A stretch of 64,000 nucleotides of DNA, from NCBI GenBank assembly GCA_938005675.1, contig CALKXH010000025.1, positions 1-64,000 on the forward strand, given 5' to 3'. The position numbers and the translations under genes were made by a program. The notes below the pieces were generated by a model. That model was not told the DNA's origin, made no database searches, and saw only the letters and a list, made by a program, of their open reading frames with translations. Below are positions 30,654 through 41,153 of this stretch, one piece after another (position 1 is the stretch's first letter; each line of letters opens with the position of its first letter). This DNA comes from an uncultured Anaerolineae bacterium. Its GTDB lineage: Bacteria; Chloroflexota; Anaerolineae; Aggregatilineales; UBA2796.

Positions 30654-30677
30654 GTGAGTCGGCGCGCGCCGACTCAC
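30654..30677. promoter_or_regulatory. 24-bp perfect palindrome at predicted transcription start
   Basis: GTGAGTCGGCGCGCGCCGACTCAC. Confidence 0.7.
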
Positions 30678-30703
30678 TGCGCATCGCTCATGAAGGTGAC
30701 GCC

Positions 30704-31417
<714 letters not shown>

Positions 31418-31430
31418 GGAGGGCAAACTC

Positions 31431-32987
31431 ATGCGCCTATTTCGCCATCAGCTCTGGCTCAGCTATTTGCCCTTGGTGCTCCTGCCGATCCTGATCATCG
31501 GCTCGGTCATTCGCGGCGTGGCGGAAGATCGGCTCACGCTGCTGGTCTCTGAGGATGCCGCGCGCCGTCTGCGCGGACTGGTGCCGTGCTTTGAATCGTA
31601 CTATGCCACCAATCGCTCCTTTGAGCCGCTGATCGCCGCCCTGCAGAGCAACACGCCGTTCATCTACAACGCCGTCCGCCCGGAGAGCAGACGTCCGCCC
31701 GCCAGACGCGCTCACTTGCTCATCTACAGCGAAGATGGCGTGCTGGTGTGCGTGCCGCTCAACGCCCGTCAACCTCAGCTGCCATCCCAGCTGATAGAAC
31801 GCCCGCCCGTCCTTGAAGGCGCGGGGCTGGGCGCGCTTTTGGGCAACTTGCCCGCTGGGGCGCGCCGCGACGAGCTGATTCTGACCGATCCGAGCGGCGT
31901 GGTGCTGCTGAGCGCCGAGCCGAGCTTGATCGGGCAGGTCTTGACGGCTGAGGTGCTGCGCCGCAGCGCGCCGCTCAACTTCAATCGGCAGCCTGTGGCG
32001 CGCCTAGCGCTGGCAATCGGCATCCTTGACGAGGAACAGCGCCAATTGCTGAGCGCCCTGAACATGGCGCTCGTCCTTTCGGGCAGTTTTTCGCTCTTGG
32101 CGGCGCTTGGGCTGGGCTGGTGGATGTCCTCGCGGCTCTCGAAACCGTTGCGCGCCCTGAGCGAGGGCGTCGGGCGCCTTGCGCGCGGCGAATGGCGCGC
32201 TCCGCTGCCCGTCACGGCGCAAAACGAGCTGGGCGAGCTGACCCAAGCCTTCAATCGCATGGCGGCAGAGCTGATGCGCCAACAAACCATGACCCGCCAG
32301 ATGGTCGCCGATATCGCTCACGACCTGCGCACGCCGCTCAGCACGATGGCGCTCGAAGTTGAGGCGATTGAGGCGGGCTTTCAATCGCCCGAGCAAGCCA
32401 CCGAGAGCCTGCGCGAGGAGATCGTGTGGCTGCAGCGCATGGTCGATGATCTGCGGCTGCTCTCGCTGATGGACGCCGATCAGATTCGCTTGCAGCTGGA
32501 GCCAGTGCCGCTCGGCGTCTTTTTGAGCCGCCTGCACGATTTTTGGTCGACCAGCGCCGAAGAGGGCGGGCGGCGCCTCATCCTTGAGGTGGCGGACGAT
32601 CTGCCCGTCATTCAGGCGGACGCCATGCGTCTGCGCCAAATTTTGGGCAACCTGATCGATAACGCCCTGCGCCACACCAAAGCGGGCGATCAGGTGCGCC
32701 TGCAGGCGCAACCGACTCAAGATGGCGGCGTTGTGCTGCGCGTGATCGATAGCGGCGAGGGCATCCCCTCGGAGGCGTTGCCGCGCATCTTCGACCGTTT
32801 CTATCGGGCGGATCGGGCGCGCAAGCACGGCGATAGCGGCAGCGGCTTGGGCTTGAGCATCGCCAAGCGCCTTGTGGAGATGCACGGCGGCACGATCACG
32901 GTCAGCAGCGAGCTGGGGCGCGGCACGGCTTTCAGCATTCACTTGCCGCTGCAGCCCAAGCCCGCTCCGATGGCGCAGGCTTCGTAA
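31431..32987 (+). CDS. Sensor histidine kinase (HAMP-HisKA-HATPase_c)
   Basis: VADIAHDLRTPLSTMALEVEAIEAG; LIDNALRHT; GEGIPSEALPRIFDRFYRADRAR. Confidence 0.95.
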   Translation: MRLFRHQLWLSYLPLVLLPILIIGSVIRGVAEDRLTLLVSEDAARRLRGLVPCFESYYATNRSFEPLIAALQSNTPFIYNAVRPESRRPPARRAHLLIYSEDGVLVCVPLNARQPQLPSQLIERPPVLEGAGLGALLGNLPAGARRDELILTDPSGVVLLSAEPSLIGQVLTAEVLRRSAPLNFNRQPVARLALAIGILDEEQRQLLSALNMALVLSGSFSLLAALGLGWWMSSRLSKPLRALSEGVGRLARGEWRAPLPVTAQNELGELTQAFNRMAAELMRQQTMTRQMVADIAHDLRTPLSTMALEVEAIEAGFQSPEQATESLREEIVWLQRMVDDLRLLSLMDADQIRLQLEPVPLGVFLSRLHDFWSTSAEEGGRRLILEVADDLPVIQADAMRLRQILGNLIDNALRHTKAGDQVRLQAQPTQDGGVVLRVIDSGEGIPSEALPRIFDRFYRADRARKHGDSGSGLGLSIAKRLVEMHGGTITVSSELGRGTAFSIHLPLQPKPAPMAQAS

Positions 32988-33059
32988 CATTCGCCGTAAC
33001 GCCTGAAGCGCGCTATGCTTGATAGGCAGATCGGCGTGCCTAGCGAGTAGAGCGCATCT

Positions 33060-35423
33060 ATGCACAGACTTTTCGGCAGGGCCTCCCAATCGCCTAAAGC
33101 GCGCGGCAAGTTCCGGAGCCTCGGCGCAGTGCGCGATGCAGAGCTGGATTGGCAAGGCGTCTTGATCAGGGCGGAACGGGGCAGTTTGCGCGTGGACGTC
33201 ATCGCCTCAGACTGTTTGTGCGTCCGTTTCTCGCCCGCTGAGGCGTTTCCGCTGCCGCGCTCGTACAGCGTCCACAAGACTGACTGGGCGGCGCCTGAGT
33301 TCGAGCTGGAAGAGACCTCTGAGTCGCTCATACTCAAGCTTGCGGGCGGGATGCTCTGCCTCGTCAATCGGGGCGATAGCCGCCTGACCTTTTTGACGCC
33401 GCACGGGACGCTCATCGGGGGCGATGCCGAGCCAATCGCCTTCCGTCAGGGCGAATTCAGGCTGAGGCGGGCGCTCCGCCCTGAGGCGCGCTGTTACGGG
33501 CTGGGCGCACAGACCTCTCAGCTGAATTTGCGGGGCAAGCGCTACACGCTCTGGCAGAGCGCCTCTGAGCAAGACTCGCCCGCCTACTTCCCCTTCTTGA
33601 TGCTGCTCAGCGAGCAAGCGGTGGATGCCCTCTTCTGGGATAATGCCTCGCGCGGTTACGTCGACATTGGCGCGGAGAACCCTCAGCAGGTCGTCTTCAG
33701 CGGCAGCGCGGGCGAGTTGCGCTACTATCAGTTCTGCGGGACGCCCCTGAGCATCCTGCAGCGCTACACGGAGCTGATCGGGCGTCCGCCTTTGCCGCCA
33801 CTATGGGCGTTGGGCGTGCATATGCTGGCGCCGCGCCCGACTTCGGCGGAGGCGCTGCGCGCTTTTGCCACCGAGTGCCGCGCTCAGCAGATTCCGTGCG
33901 ACGGGCTGGCGCTCTCAACCGACTACATGGCAGCCAAGCGACCCTTCGTGTGGGATAACGCGCGCTTCCCCAAGCCCAGCGCGCTGGTCGGCGACTTGGC
34001 GCGGCGCGGCTTCAAAATCGTCCTGCCGATGACTCCCAGCGCGGCGGAGGTCAGCCCTGAGCTCGCCGTCAAAGCGCCGCGCGGCGAGCCGATCCGTCTG
34101 AAGACGGCGCAAGGCGAGCAGCGCCTGTGCGATCTGAGCGAGGCGCGCGGACGGGCTTGGTGGTCTGAGCGCTACGCCGAGCTGTTGCGGGCGGGCGTCA
34201 GCGGGCTGTGGCAAGCCGAGCGCCTGCCCAACCTCCCCGACTCGGCGCAGTACGCTTGCGACGGCTCGCCCAGCAGCCATGTGGCAGCCCACAATCTCTA
34301 CACAGGATGGATGGCTTCAGCGGCGCAGGCGGCTCTGCTGGCAACCCAGCCCGAAAAGCGTCCGCACGTGCTGGCGGGGGCGGGGCAAGGCGGCGTTCAG
34401 CGCGCGGCGTGGGCGGGCATCGCGCTGGGTGAGCGCGCCGATTGGCGTTTGCTGCGCCGTCTGCTCAGCGCGGTCTTGAACGGCGGGCTGAGCGGGCTGC
34501 CCTTCAGCGGCGCCCTGCCCGATTACAGCCTGAGCGAGGGCGATTCGGAGCTCTTCGCCCGTTGGCTGCAGCTGTGCGCCGTCTTGCCGCTGTGCAGCCT
34601 GCCAAAGCCCGCCCTCGCCACACCGCTGTGGCGCGCTGACCCCAAAGCTATCGCGATTGGGCGGCAGTATCTGAGTTTGCGCTATCAGCTGCTGCCGTAC
34701 CTGTATTCCGTTGCGGCGGAGGCTGCTCAGGGAGGCGTGCCGATGTTGCGCCCGTTGTGGCTCGAGGCGCCCAAAGAGCTGCCCCTCAGGGCGGTTGAAG
34801 ACGCTTTCCTGCTGGGCAATTCGCTGCTGATCGCGCCGGTGCTAGAGCGAGGCGTGGCAGAGCGCAGCGTGCTGTTGCCCGAAGGGACTTGGTACGATTT
34901 TTTCACGGCGCGGGCTTACGCGGGCGGTCAGTTGGTGCGCCTTGCCGCCCCGCTGGAGCGGATGCCGATCCTCGTGCGGGCGGGGCATGTCTTGCCGTTG
35001 CGAGAGGCGCAGCAGTACGTCGAACAGAAGCCGCCTGAGGAGCTCTTGCTGCGCGTGTACGTCGGCAAGGGGGAGAACAGCCTCTACGAGGACGCGGGCG
35101 AGGGCTTTGCCTACCAGCAGACTGCCTACCGCTGGCTGTATTTCAGTTGTCAGGTCGCGCCGAGCGGCAACGTGACGCTCTCTTGGCGGCGGGTCGGCGA
35201 CTATTACGCGCCTTATTCGCGCTACCGCTTTGAGATTTACGGCATCCCTGATGAGCCGAGCAACATTTATTTGGATGACAGCGCGGCGCCTTTGTGGTAC
35301 TATGAAAAGGGTGTGGTCGAGTTTACTGCGACGCAGCCTTTCGGGCGCGCACGCATCGAGGTGCATCAGCGCAGCGATTCGCGCGCAACCTTATTACGGT
35401 CGCCGCTGCGGGGTCGAGACTAG
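33060..35423 (+). CDS. GH31-fold (alpha-glucosidase-like) protein with apparently replaced catalytic residues
   Basis: GH31 landmarks in order: GLGAQT, YFPFLML, PPLPPLWALGVHM, DYMAAKRPFVWDNARFPKPSALVGDLARRGFKIVL, RAWWSERYAELLRAGVSGLW, RPHVLAGAGQGGVQRAAW, NGGLSGLPFSGALPDYS, LRYQLLPYLYSVAAEA. Confidence 0.85.
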   Translation: MHRLFGRASQSPKARGKFRSLGAVRDAELDWQGVLIRAERGSLRVDVIASDCLCVRFSPAEAFPLPRSYSVHKTDWAAPEFELEETSESLILKLAGGMLCLVNRGDSRLTFLTPHGTLIGGDAEPIAFRQGEFRLRRALRPEARCYGLGAQTSQLNLRGKRYTLWQSASEQDSPAYFPFLMLLSEQAVDALFWDNASRGYVDIGAENPQQVVFSGSAGELRYYQFCGTPLSILQRYTELIGRPPLPPLWALGVHMLAPRPTSAEALRAFATECRAQQIPCDGLALSTDYMAAKRPFVWDNARFPKPSALVGDLARRGFKIVLPMTPSAAEVSPELAVKAPRGEPIRLKTAQGEQRLCDLSEARGRAWWSERYAELLRAGVSGLWQAERLPNLPDSAQYACDGSPSSHVAAHNLYTGWMASAAQAALLATQPEKRPHVLAGAGQGGVQRAAWAGIALGERADWRLLRRLLSAVLNGGLSGLPFSGALPDYSLSEGDSELFARWLQLCAVLPLCSLPKPALATPLWRADPKAIAIGRQYLSLRYQLLPYLYSVAAEAAQGGVPMLRPLWLEAPKELPLRAVEDAFLLGNSLLIAPVLERGVAERSVLLPEGTWYDFFTARAYAGGQLVRLAAPLERMPILVRAGHVLPLREAQQYVEQKPPEELLLRVYVGKGENSLYEDAGEGFAYQQTAYRWLYFSCQVAPSGNVTLSWRRVGDYYAPYSRYRFEIYGIPDEPSNIYLDDSAAPLWYYEKGVVEFTATQPFGRARIEVHQRSDSRATLLRSPLRGRD

Positions 35424-35445
35424 CCATCTGTTCGAACGGGAGGGG

Positions 35446-35503
35446 TAGACAGTTTTTGCTTATTATTCAACCAACATATTGACATAAAGCTTAGACAGTT
35501 TTT
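35446..35503 (+). repeat. 12-bp direct repeat TAGACAGTTTTT (35446-35457 and 35492-35503)
   Basis: Exact repeat, 46 bp apart, second copy inside the promoter spacer. Confidence 0.75.
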
Positions 35504-35508
35504 ATAAT
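35479..35508 (+). promoter_or_regulatory. Consensus sigma-70 promoter
   Basis: TTGACA (35479-35484)-18 bp-TATAAT (35503-35508). Confidence 0.85.
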
Positions 35509-35510
35509 CG

Positions 35511-35527
35511 GAACATCCGTGATGTTC
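35511..35527. promoter_or_regulatory. Palindrome at predicted transcription start
   Basis: GAACATC-cgt-GATGTTC, perfect 7-bp arms. Confidence 0.65.
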
Positions 35528-35536
35528 AATTGTTCA

Positions 35537-35573
35537 GCCGCCACGCCCTCGCGGTGGTGGTTGTTTTTTAGGT
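35537..35573 (+). terminator. Terminator-like hairpin in the leader upstream of DUF177
   Basis: CCGCCAC-gccctcgcg-GTGGTGG followed by TTGTTTTTT. Confidence 0.7.
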
Positions 35574-35579
35574 AACCTC

Positions 35580-36122
35580 GTGAACCCATCTAACAACGGC
35601 TACGTGCCTGCCCGCGTCTTGAAGTTTCAGCTCGGCTTTTTGTTGGAAGGCACGCGCGGGCAGATCAGCGAGACTGAGATCGACATCCCGCGCCTGCGCG
35701 TAGCAGAGGATGTGACGGTCGATTTTCTGCGCGGCGCGCTGCGCTTCAGCCGAACCTCGCGCGGCATCCTCGTGCAGGGATTGCTCCACTCGCAAGTCGT
35801 GGTCGAATGCAGCCGCTGCCTGACTGAAACGCCCGCCCTCTTGACGATCCAGCTCGAAGAACTCTACCTGATACAGCCCAACACCTACGCCGAGTTCACC
35901 ATCGGCGAGGATGGCGTGCTAGACCTTGCACCCTTGCTGCGCCAAGAGATCATCCTAGAGACGCCGACGACTCCGCTGTGCAAGCCCAATTGTCTCGGTC
36001 TTTGCCCAGAGTGTGGACAAAACTTGAACGAAGGCACGTGCAGCTGCCAAAGAGAGGTCATCGATCCGCGTCTGGCGGCTCTGAAAGCGCTGCGCGAAAA
36101 GCTCTCTAAACCGAACGAATGA
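35580..36122 (+). CDS. DUF177 (YceD-like) domain protein
   Basis: VVECSRCLTETPALLTIQLEELYLI; PLCKPNCLGLCPECGQNLNEGTCSC; GTG start. Confidence 0.9.
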   Translation: MNPSNNGYVPARVLKFQLGFLLEGTRGQISETEIDIPRLRVAEDVTVDFLRGALRFSRTSRGILVQGLLHSQVVVECSRCLTETPALLTIQLEELYLIQPNTYAEFTIGEDGVLDLAPLLRQEIILETPTTPLCKPNCLGLCPECGQNLNEGTCSCQREVIDPRLAALKALREKLSKPNE

Positions 36123-36164
36123 AGGTTTACGGTATGCGTGAGTGGTGAAGGGGGAACTTACGCC

Positions 36165-37310
36165 ATGCAGGACTTATCCCGCCGAGAGGATCGCTTTGAG
36201 CTTGCTGAACTCTTTGAAAAAGCTGAGACGCAAGGTTTTTTGACGCTTGAAGAGATTTATGAGTTCGCCAGCGAGGATGGCGATAGCCCCGCCGAACTGA
36301 TCCCGCTTTTGCAAGCCGCCGGCATAGAAATTTACAGCGACACACCTTTTGAAGAGGATCGCGCCGCCGACTCTGAAGAGGATGAAGTCTTCGCTGATTT
36401 GAGCGACGTGCCAAGCGACGATAGCGTCGGGCTGTACCTCAAAGAGATGGCGTGCGTGCCGTTGCTCAACCTTGAAGAGGAGATCGCCATCGCCAAACGC
36501 ATCGCAGCTGGCAACGCCGCCAGTGAGGCGCTCGCCTCCGCCGAAGGCGAAGAGCGCGAACGCCTCGCCGCCATCGTCGAGGAAGGTCGCCTCGCCCGCG
36601 ATCACATCATCCGCGCCAATACGCGCCTCGTCGTCAGCATCGCTAAGCGCTACATGGGGCGCGGCGTGCCTTTTCTAGACCTGATCCAAGAGGGCAACCT
36701 TGGGCTGATCAAAGCCGTCGAAAAATTCGATTACAGGCGCGGCTATCGCTTCAGCACCTACGCTACTTGGTGGATTCGCCAGACCATCACGCGCGCCATC
36801 GCCGATCAAGGGCGCACCATCCGCGTGCCTGTGCATATGTCGGATCGCATCCGCGCTATCTACCGCGCCGTGCGCGAGCTAGAGCAGGAGTTGGGGCGCA
36901 AGCCCACCACCGAAGAGATCGCGCTGCAGGTGAACCTCGATCCGCGCAAGGTAGCGTGGCTGCTGAAGGTGAGTTGGCGTCCGCTCAGCTTGGAGCGTCC
37001 GGTCGGCGAGGAAGAAGAGAACGAGCTGGGCAATTTTCTTGAAGATGAGAGCGCTCCTACGCCCAGCCAAAGCGCCTACCAAAGCCTGCTGCGCGAAAAG
37101 CTCGAAGAAGTGCTCGGCACGCTCAGCCCGCGCGAGGCGCGCATCTTGCGCTTGCGCTTCGGCTTGCACAACGGCGAGCAGTACACCCTTGAGGAAGTCG
37201 GGCAGAAATTCGGCTTGACGCGCGAGCGCATCCGCCAGATCGAGGGCAGGGCGCTGCGCCGCCTGCGCCATCCGCGCCGCTCGCGCCACCTGCGCGACTT
37301 CCTGCAGTAG
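36165..37310 (+). CDS. RpoD-like sigma-70 family RNA polymerase sigma factor
   Basis: [95 protein letters not shown]. Confidence 0.95.
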   Translation: MQDLSRREDRFELAELFEKAETQGFLTLEEIYEFASEDGDSPAELIPLLQAAGIEIYSDTPFEEDRAADSEEDEVFADLSDVPSDDSVGLYLKEMACVPLLNLEEEIAIAKRIAAGNAASEALASAEGEERERLAAIVEEGRLARDHIIRANTRLVVSIAKRYMGRGVPFLDLIQEGNLGLIKAVEKFDYRRGYRFSTYATWWIRQTITRAIADQGRTIRVPVHMSDRIRAIYRAVRELEQELGRKPTTEEIALQVNLDPRKVAWLLKVSWRPLSLERPVGEEEENELGNFLEDESAPTPSQSAYQSLLREKLEEVLGTLSPREARILRLRFGLHNGEQYTLEEVGQKFGLTRERIRQIEGRALRRLRHPRRSRHLRDFLQ

Positions 37311-37325
37311 CTCACGGATCGGTGT

Positions 37326-37844
37326 ATGTACGACCCGCGCATCGAGATCGTCGAAGGCGATATCACCACGCTGGCAGTCGATGCCATCGTCAACGCCGCC
37401 AATCCAAGTTTGCTGGGCGGCGGCGGCGTTGACGGCGCTATCCATCGCGCTGCTGGTCCACAGCTGCTGGAGGCGTGCCGCAAACTGGGCGGTTGTCCGG
37501 TCGGCGAGGCACGCCTGACCGAAGGCTATCAGTTGCCCGCTCGCTACGTCATTCACGCCGTCGGACCGATTTGGCGAGGCGGCAATGCCGATGAAGACGC
37601 CCTCCTAGCGAGCGCTTATCGCTCCAGCCTCGCTTTGGCGGTTCAGCACGGGCTGCGCAGCATCGCTTTCCCATCGATCAGCACGGGCGCTTACGGCTTC
37701 CCGCTGGAGCGCGCCATCCCCATCGCCCTCAACACCGTGCAGAGCTTCCTCGAAACCGATCAGAGCCTTCAGCGCGTGATCCTAGTCTGCTTCGGGCGCG
37801 CCGCTTACGAGCAGTACATGCGCTTCTTCAGGCAAAACGCCTGA
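37326..37844 (+). CDS. Macro domain protein (ADP-ribose/O-acetyl-ADP-ribose type)
   Basis: [66 protein letters not shown]. Confidence 0.95.
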   Translation: MYDPRIEIVEGDITTLAVDAIVNAANPSLLGGGGVDGAIHRAAGPQLLEACRKLGGCPVGEARLTEGYQLPARYVIHAVGPIWRGGNADEDALLASAYRSSLALAVQHGLRSIAFPSISTGAYGFPLERAIPIALNTVQSFLETDQSLQRVILVCFGRAAYEQYMRFFRQNA

Positions 37845-37969
37845 GCGCCCATCTGCGAGGCTGCTTGAGCCGCTCGGCTGGGCAGCCTTGCCCGCCTGAC
37901 TATCCTTACGCCTTCAGCCGTGCTATACTCCTAAGTATAAGCGCTTCTCTCTTCATAGACGGGTTCAGC

Positions 37970-38878
37970 ATGAGACACTTTCTAGATATTGCGGATTGGT
38001 CGGCGCCTGAGATGGAGGCGTTGCTCAATCAGGCGGTTTACCTGAAGCTGGAGTGGCAGAGCGGCGGCAATCGCCCTGTGCTGGGCGGCAAGATTTTGGC
38101 GATGATCTTCCAAAAGCCGTCTTTGCGCACGCGGATGAGCTTTCAGGTGGCGATGAAACAGCTCGGCGGCGATGCGATCTACCTCAGCCCCGACGAGATC
38201 GGCTTGGGCAAGCGCGAGAGCATCCCCGATGTGGCGCGCGTGTTGAGCGGCTACGCCCAGGGCATCATGGCGCGCGTCTTCGCCCACGATCACTTGAAGG
38301 TGCTGGCTGAGTGGGCGAGCGTCCCCGTCATCAACGGCTTGAGCGACGATAGCCATCCCTGCCAAGCCTTCGCCGACATGTTGACGCTCTACGAGCATTT
38401 CGGCGCGCTGCGCGGCTTGAAGATCGCCTACGTGGGCGACTCGAACAACGTCACTTTCTCGCTGGGCGAGGCAGCAGCCCGCTACGGCGCCGAGCTGCGC
38501 GTGGCGAGTCCAGTCGGTTATCAGCTCAGCGAGGCTAAAGTCGCTCACTTGCGCAACTTGGGCTTGGCGCTCACGCTGACCGACGATCCGCGCGCCGCCG
38601 TCGAAGGGGCAGATTGCATCTACACCGATACGTGGACGAGCATGGGTCAGGAGGCGGAGGCGGAGGTGCGGCGGCAGATTTTCCCGCCCTACCAAGTCAA
38701 CGCCGACCTCGTGCGCCTAGCCGCCAAGCACGTCGTAGTGATGCACTGCCTGCCCGCCCATCGCGGTGAGGAGATCACCGATGAGGTGGCTGATGGCGCG
38801 CATTCGTTGATCTTTCAGCAAGCGGCTAATCGTCTGCACGCGCAGAAGGCGATTCTGGTGCATTTGTTGAACCGTTGA
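37970..38878 (+). CDS. argF: Ornithine carbamoyltransferase
   Basis: [54 protein letters not shown]; start trimmed from 37865. Confidence 0.95.
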   Translation: MRHFLDIADWSAPEMEALLNQAVYLKLEWQSGGNRPVLGGKILAMIFQKPSLRTRMSFQVAMKQLGGDAIYLSPDEIGLGKRESIPDVARVLSGYAQGIMARVFAHDHLKVLAEWASVPVINGLSDDSHPCQAFADMLTLYEHFGALRGLKIAYVGDSNNVTFSLGEAAARYGAELRVASPVGYQLSEAKVAHLRNLGLALTLTDDPRAAVEGADCIYTDTWTSMGQEAEAEVRRQIFPPYQVNADLVRLAAKHVVVMHCLPAHRGEEITDEVADGAHSLIFQQAANRLHAQKAILVHLLNR

Positions 38879-38917
38879 GAACTGCCTTGAGGTGAGAGGA
38901 TCGGGGTGGGCAGAGCC

Positions 38918-41149
38918 ATGACATCTAACCGAGAGACGTACGAACACTATCTGAATTTAGGTCATAGCCTTGCATGGGATCAGGAATGGGATAAGGCGGT
39001 GAACGCCTATGCCCGCGCCCTGCAAGAATGCCCTGAAGAGCCTGATCCCTACAAGTATCTCGGTCTGGCGCTGATGCAGACCAAGCGCTACAACGACGCC
39101 CTCAAAGTGCTGATGAAGGGGCATCGCATCGCCCCTGATGACCCCGTCCCGCTGGAGCGCAGCGCCGACGTGCTCGAGCGGCTCGGTCGCCTGAAGGAAG
39201 CCGCCACCCAGTACGTCAGCGTGGCGGAAATCTACCTCGCCCAGCGCGATATCGAGAAAGCCATCAGCAACTACGAGCGCGCCACGCTGCTCACGCCCGG
39301 TCTGCTTCAAATCCACTTCCGCCTCGCTCAGCTCTACGAGCGCACCGGGCGCAGACGCGCCGCCGTGCTGCAATACCTCACCCTCGCCTTCAACTTCCAG
39401 CGCAATAAGGATCGTGAGCGCGCTATGCAGGCAATCGAGCGCGCTCTGCGCCTTGAACCGAGCAACGTTCAAGTCCTCAACGCCAAGCGCGCCATCGAGT
39501 CGGGCGAGCTGATGGCTGTCCCGCAGACCCAAGATGATCAGCCCAGAGCGGGCAAAGCCCTAGCAGCTGCACAAGCCCTCGGAGCGGCGGATGAGGCGCC
39601 TCCGACCGCCGAAGCGCACGTCGCCGGTCCGCTGGGCGAAGCTACCGAAAAAGCGTTGGCTCACCTCGCCGAGTACCTGCTGGAGGGCGGCTTGACGATG
39701 GCGGAGGCGCAAGCCATTCAAGGCATTGAGCTGCAAAAAATCGGCGAGAATGCCCAAGCCGTGCAAGCCTTCCAAAGCGCCGAGAAGCAAGGCATCCGCC
39801 ACGCCGCCCTGTTCATGTGTCTCGGCTCGCTCTTCGTGACGCTCCAACAGTGGCAAAATGCTCTGGAGTATCTCAAGCGCGTGCAGGATGCCACTTATGC
39901 CGCCGGCGTGGCGCACGGCTTAGGACAAGCCTACGTGGGCTTGGGCGACGTGCGCGCCGCCGCCGAGCAGTTCATCCGCGCCCTGCAGCTGGCGGACTTG
40001 CAATCGGCGATCAATCCCGACGAGGCAAAGCAGCTGGTGGCGGTTTACGACGAACTGCTGGCTGCCACCAAGCAAATGCAAGAGTACGACCTCGCCCAGA
40101 CCTGCAACGAGTTCAACCGCTGGCTCTCCGGCGCCGATTGGAAGGTGCGCATTCCGCAGACGCGCCGCGCCATCGATGATCGCTTGCGCGGCGGCGGACG
40201 TAACGAGCTGATCGACATCGTCAAAGACCCCTCCATCGTCGAGGCGCTCGCCCGCGTGGATGACTACATCAAGCGCGGCTTGTACACCCTCGCAGCGGAC
40301 GAGGCGATGTGGATCATTGAGCAGCAGCCCACCTCGCTGCCCGCTCATCAGCGCGTGGCGCAAGTGCTGATGGAAGAAGGGCAGACTCAGGCGGCGATCA
40401 CCAAGTACAACGTCGTCATCAACAGCTTCCTCGCCCGCGATGACCGCACCAGCGCCGCCATGCTCCTCAACGAGGTGATCAAGATCGCGCCGATGGACAT
40501 CAACTTGCGCCTGAGCTTGATCGAGCTGCTGGAGCGCGAAGGCGACGAAATGCGGATGCTCGACGAGTACATCGGCTTGGCGAGCGCCTACTACCAATTG
40601 GCGGAGATCGACCAAGCTCGCGATACCTACCTCGCCGCCAACCGTTTGGCGCAGCGCCTGAATGCCCCGCTTGAAAAGCGCGTCGAGATTCTGATGCGCC
40701 TTGCCGATATCTACATGACGCGCCTCGATTGGCGGCAGGCTCAGCGCACCTTTGAGCAAGTGCGCGACCTCGTGCCCTCGGACGACAAAGCCCGCCGCGA
40801 ATTGGTCGAGATTCACTTCAAGCTCGGCAACCCCATCGAGGCGATGCGCGAGCTGGATAATTTGCTGCGCATCTATGCCCAATCGCGGCGCGGCAACTTG
40901 ATCCTCTCCACGCTGGAGAGCATGGTCGCCGCCCGACCCAACGAGATGGGCTTGCGCTCCCGCTTGGCGGCGGTCTACCAGCAGATCAAGCGCATCCCAG
41001 AGGCAATCGAGCAGCTCGACGCGCTAGGCGAGCTGCAACTGGACGCCGGTCTGCTCCAAGAGGCGTGCGCCACCATCCAACAGATCGTCAGACTGAACCC
41101 GCCCAACGTCGATCAGTATCGGGCGCTCCTGACGCAAATGGGTTGCTAG
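38918..41149 (+). CDS. TPR-repeat protein
   Basis: 747-aa track ORF with repeated TPR-like units (e.g. AVNAYARALQECPEEPDPYKYLGLALMQTKRYNDALKVLMKGHRIAPDDP). Confidence 0.9.
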   Translation: MTSNRETYEHYLNLGHSLAWDQEWDKAVNAYARALQECPEEPDPYKYLGLALMQTKRYNDALKVLMKGHRIAPDDPVPLERSADVLERLGRLKEAATQYVSVAEIYLAQRDIEKAISNYERATLLTPGLLQIHFRLAQLYERTGRRRAAVLQYLTLAFNFQRNKDRERAMQAIERALRLEPSNVQVLNAKRAIESGELMAVPQTQDDQPRAGKALAAAQALGAADEAPPTAEAHVAGPLGEATEKALAHLAEYLLEGGLTMAEAQAIQGIELQKIGENAQAVQAFQSAEKQGIRHAALFMCLGSLFVTLQQWQNALEYLKRVQDATYAAGVAHGLGQAYVGLGDVRAAAEQFIRALQLADLQSAINPDEAKQLVAVYDELLAATKQMQEYDLAQTCNEFNRWLSGADWKVRIPQTRRAIDDRLRGGGRNELIDIVKDPSIVEALARVDDYIKRGLYTLAADEAMWIIEQQPTSLPAHQRVAQVLMEEGQTQAAITKYNVVINSFLARDDRTSAAMLLNEVIKIAPMDINLRLSLIELLEREGDEMRMLDEYIGLASAYYQLAEIDQARDTYLAANRLAQRLNAPLEKRVEILMRLADIYMTRLDWRQAQRTFEQVRDLVPSDDKARRELVEIHFKLGNPIEAMRELDNLLRIYAQSRRGNLILSTLESMVAARPNEMGLRSRLAAVYQQIKRIPEAIEQLDALGELQLDAGLLQEACATIQQIVRLNPPNVDQYRALLTQMGC

Positions 41150-41153
41150 GCAT

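Noticed and set aside
39920-40882. 320-aa minus-strand ORF
   Set aside because: Antisense to the TPR protein; no independent evidence.
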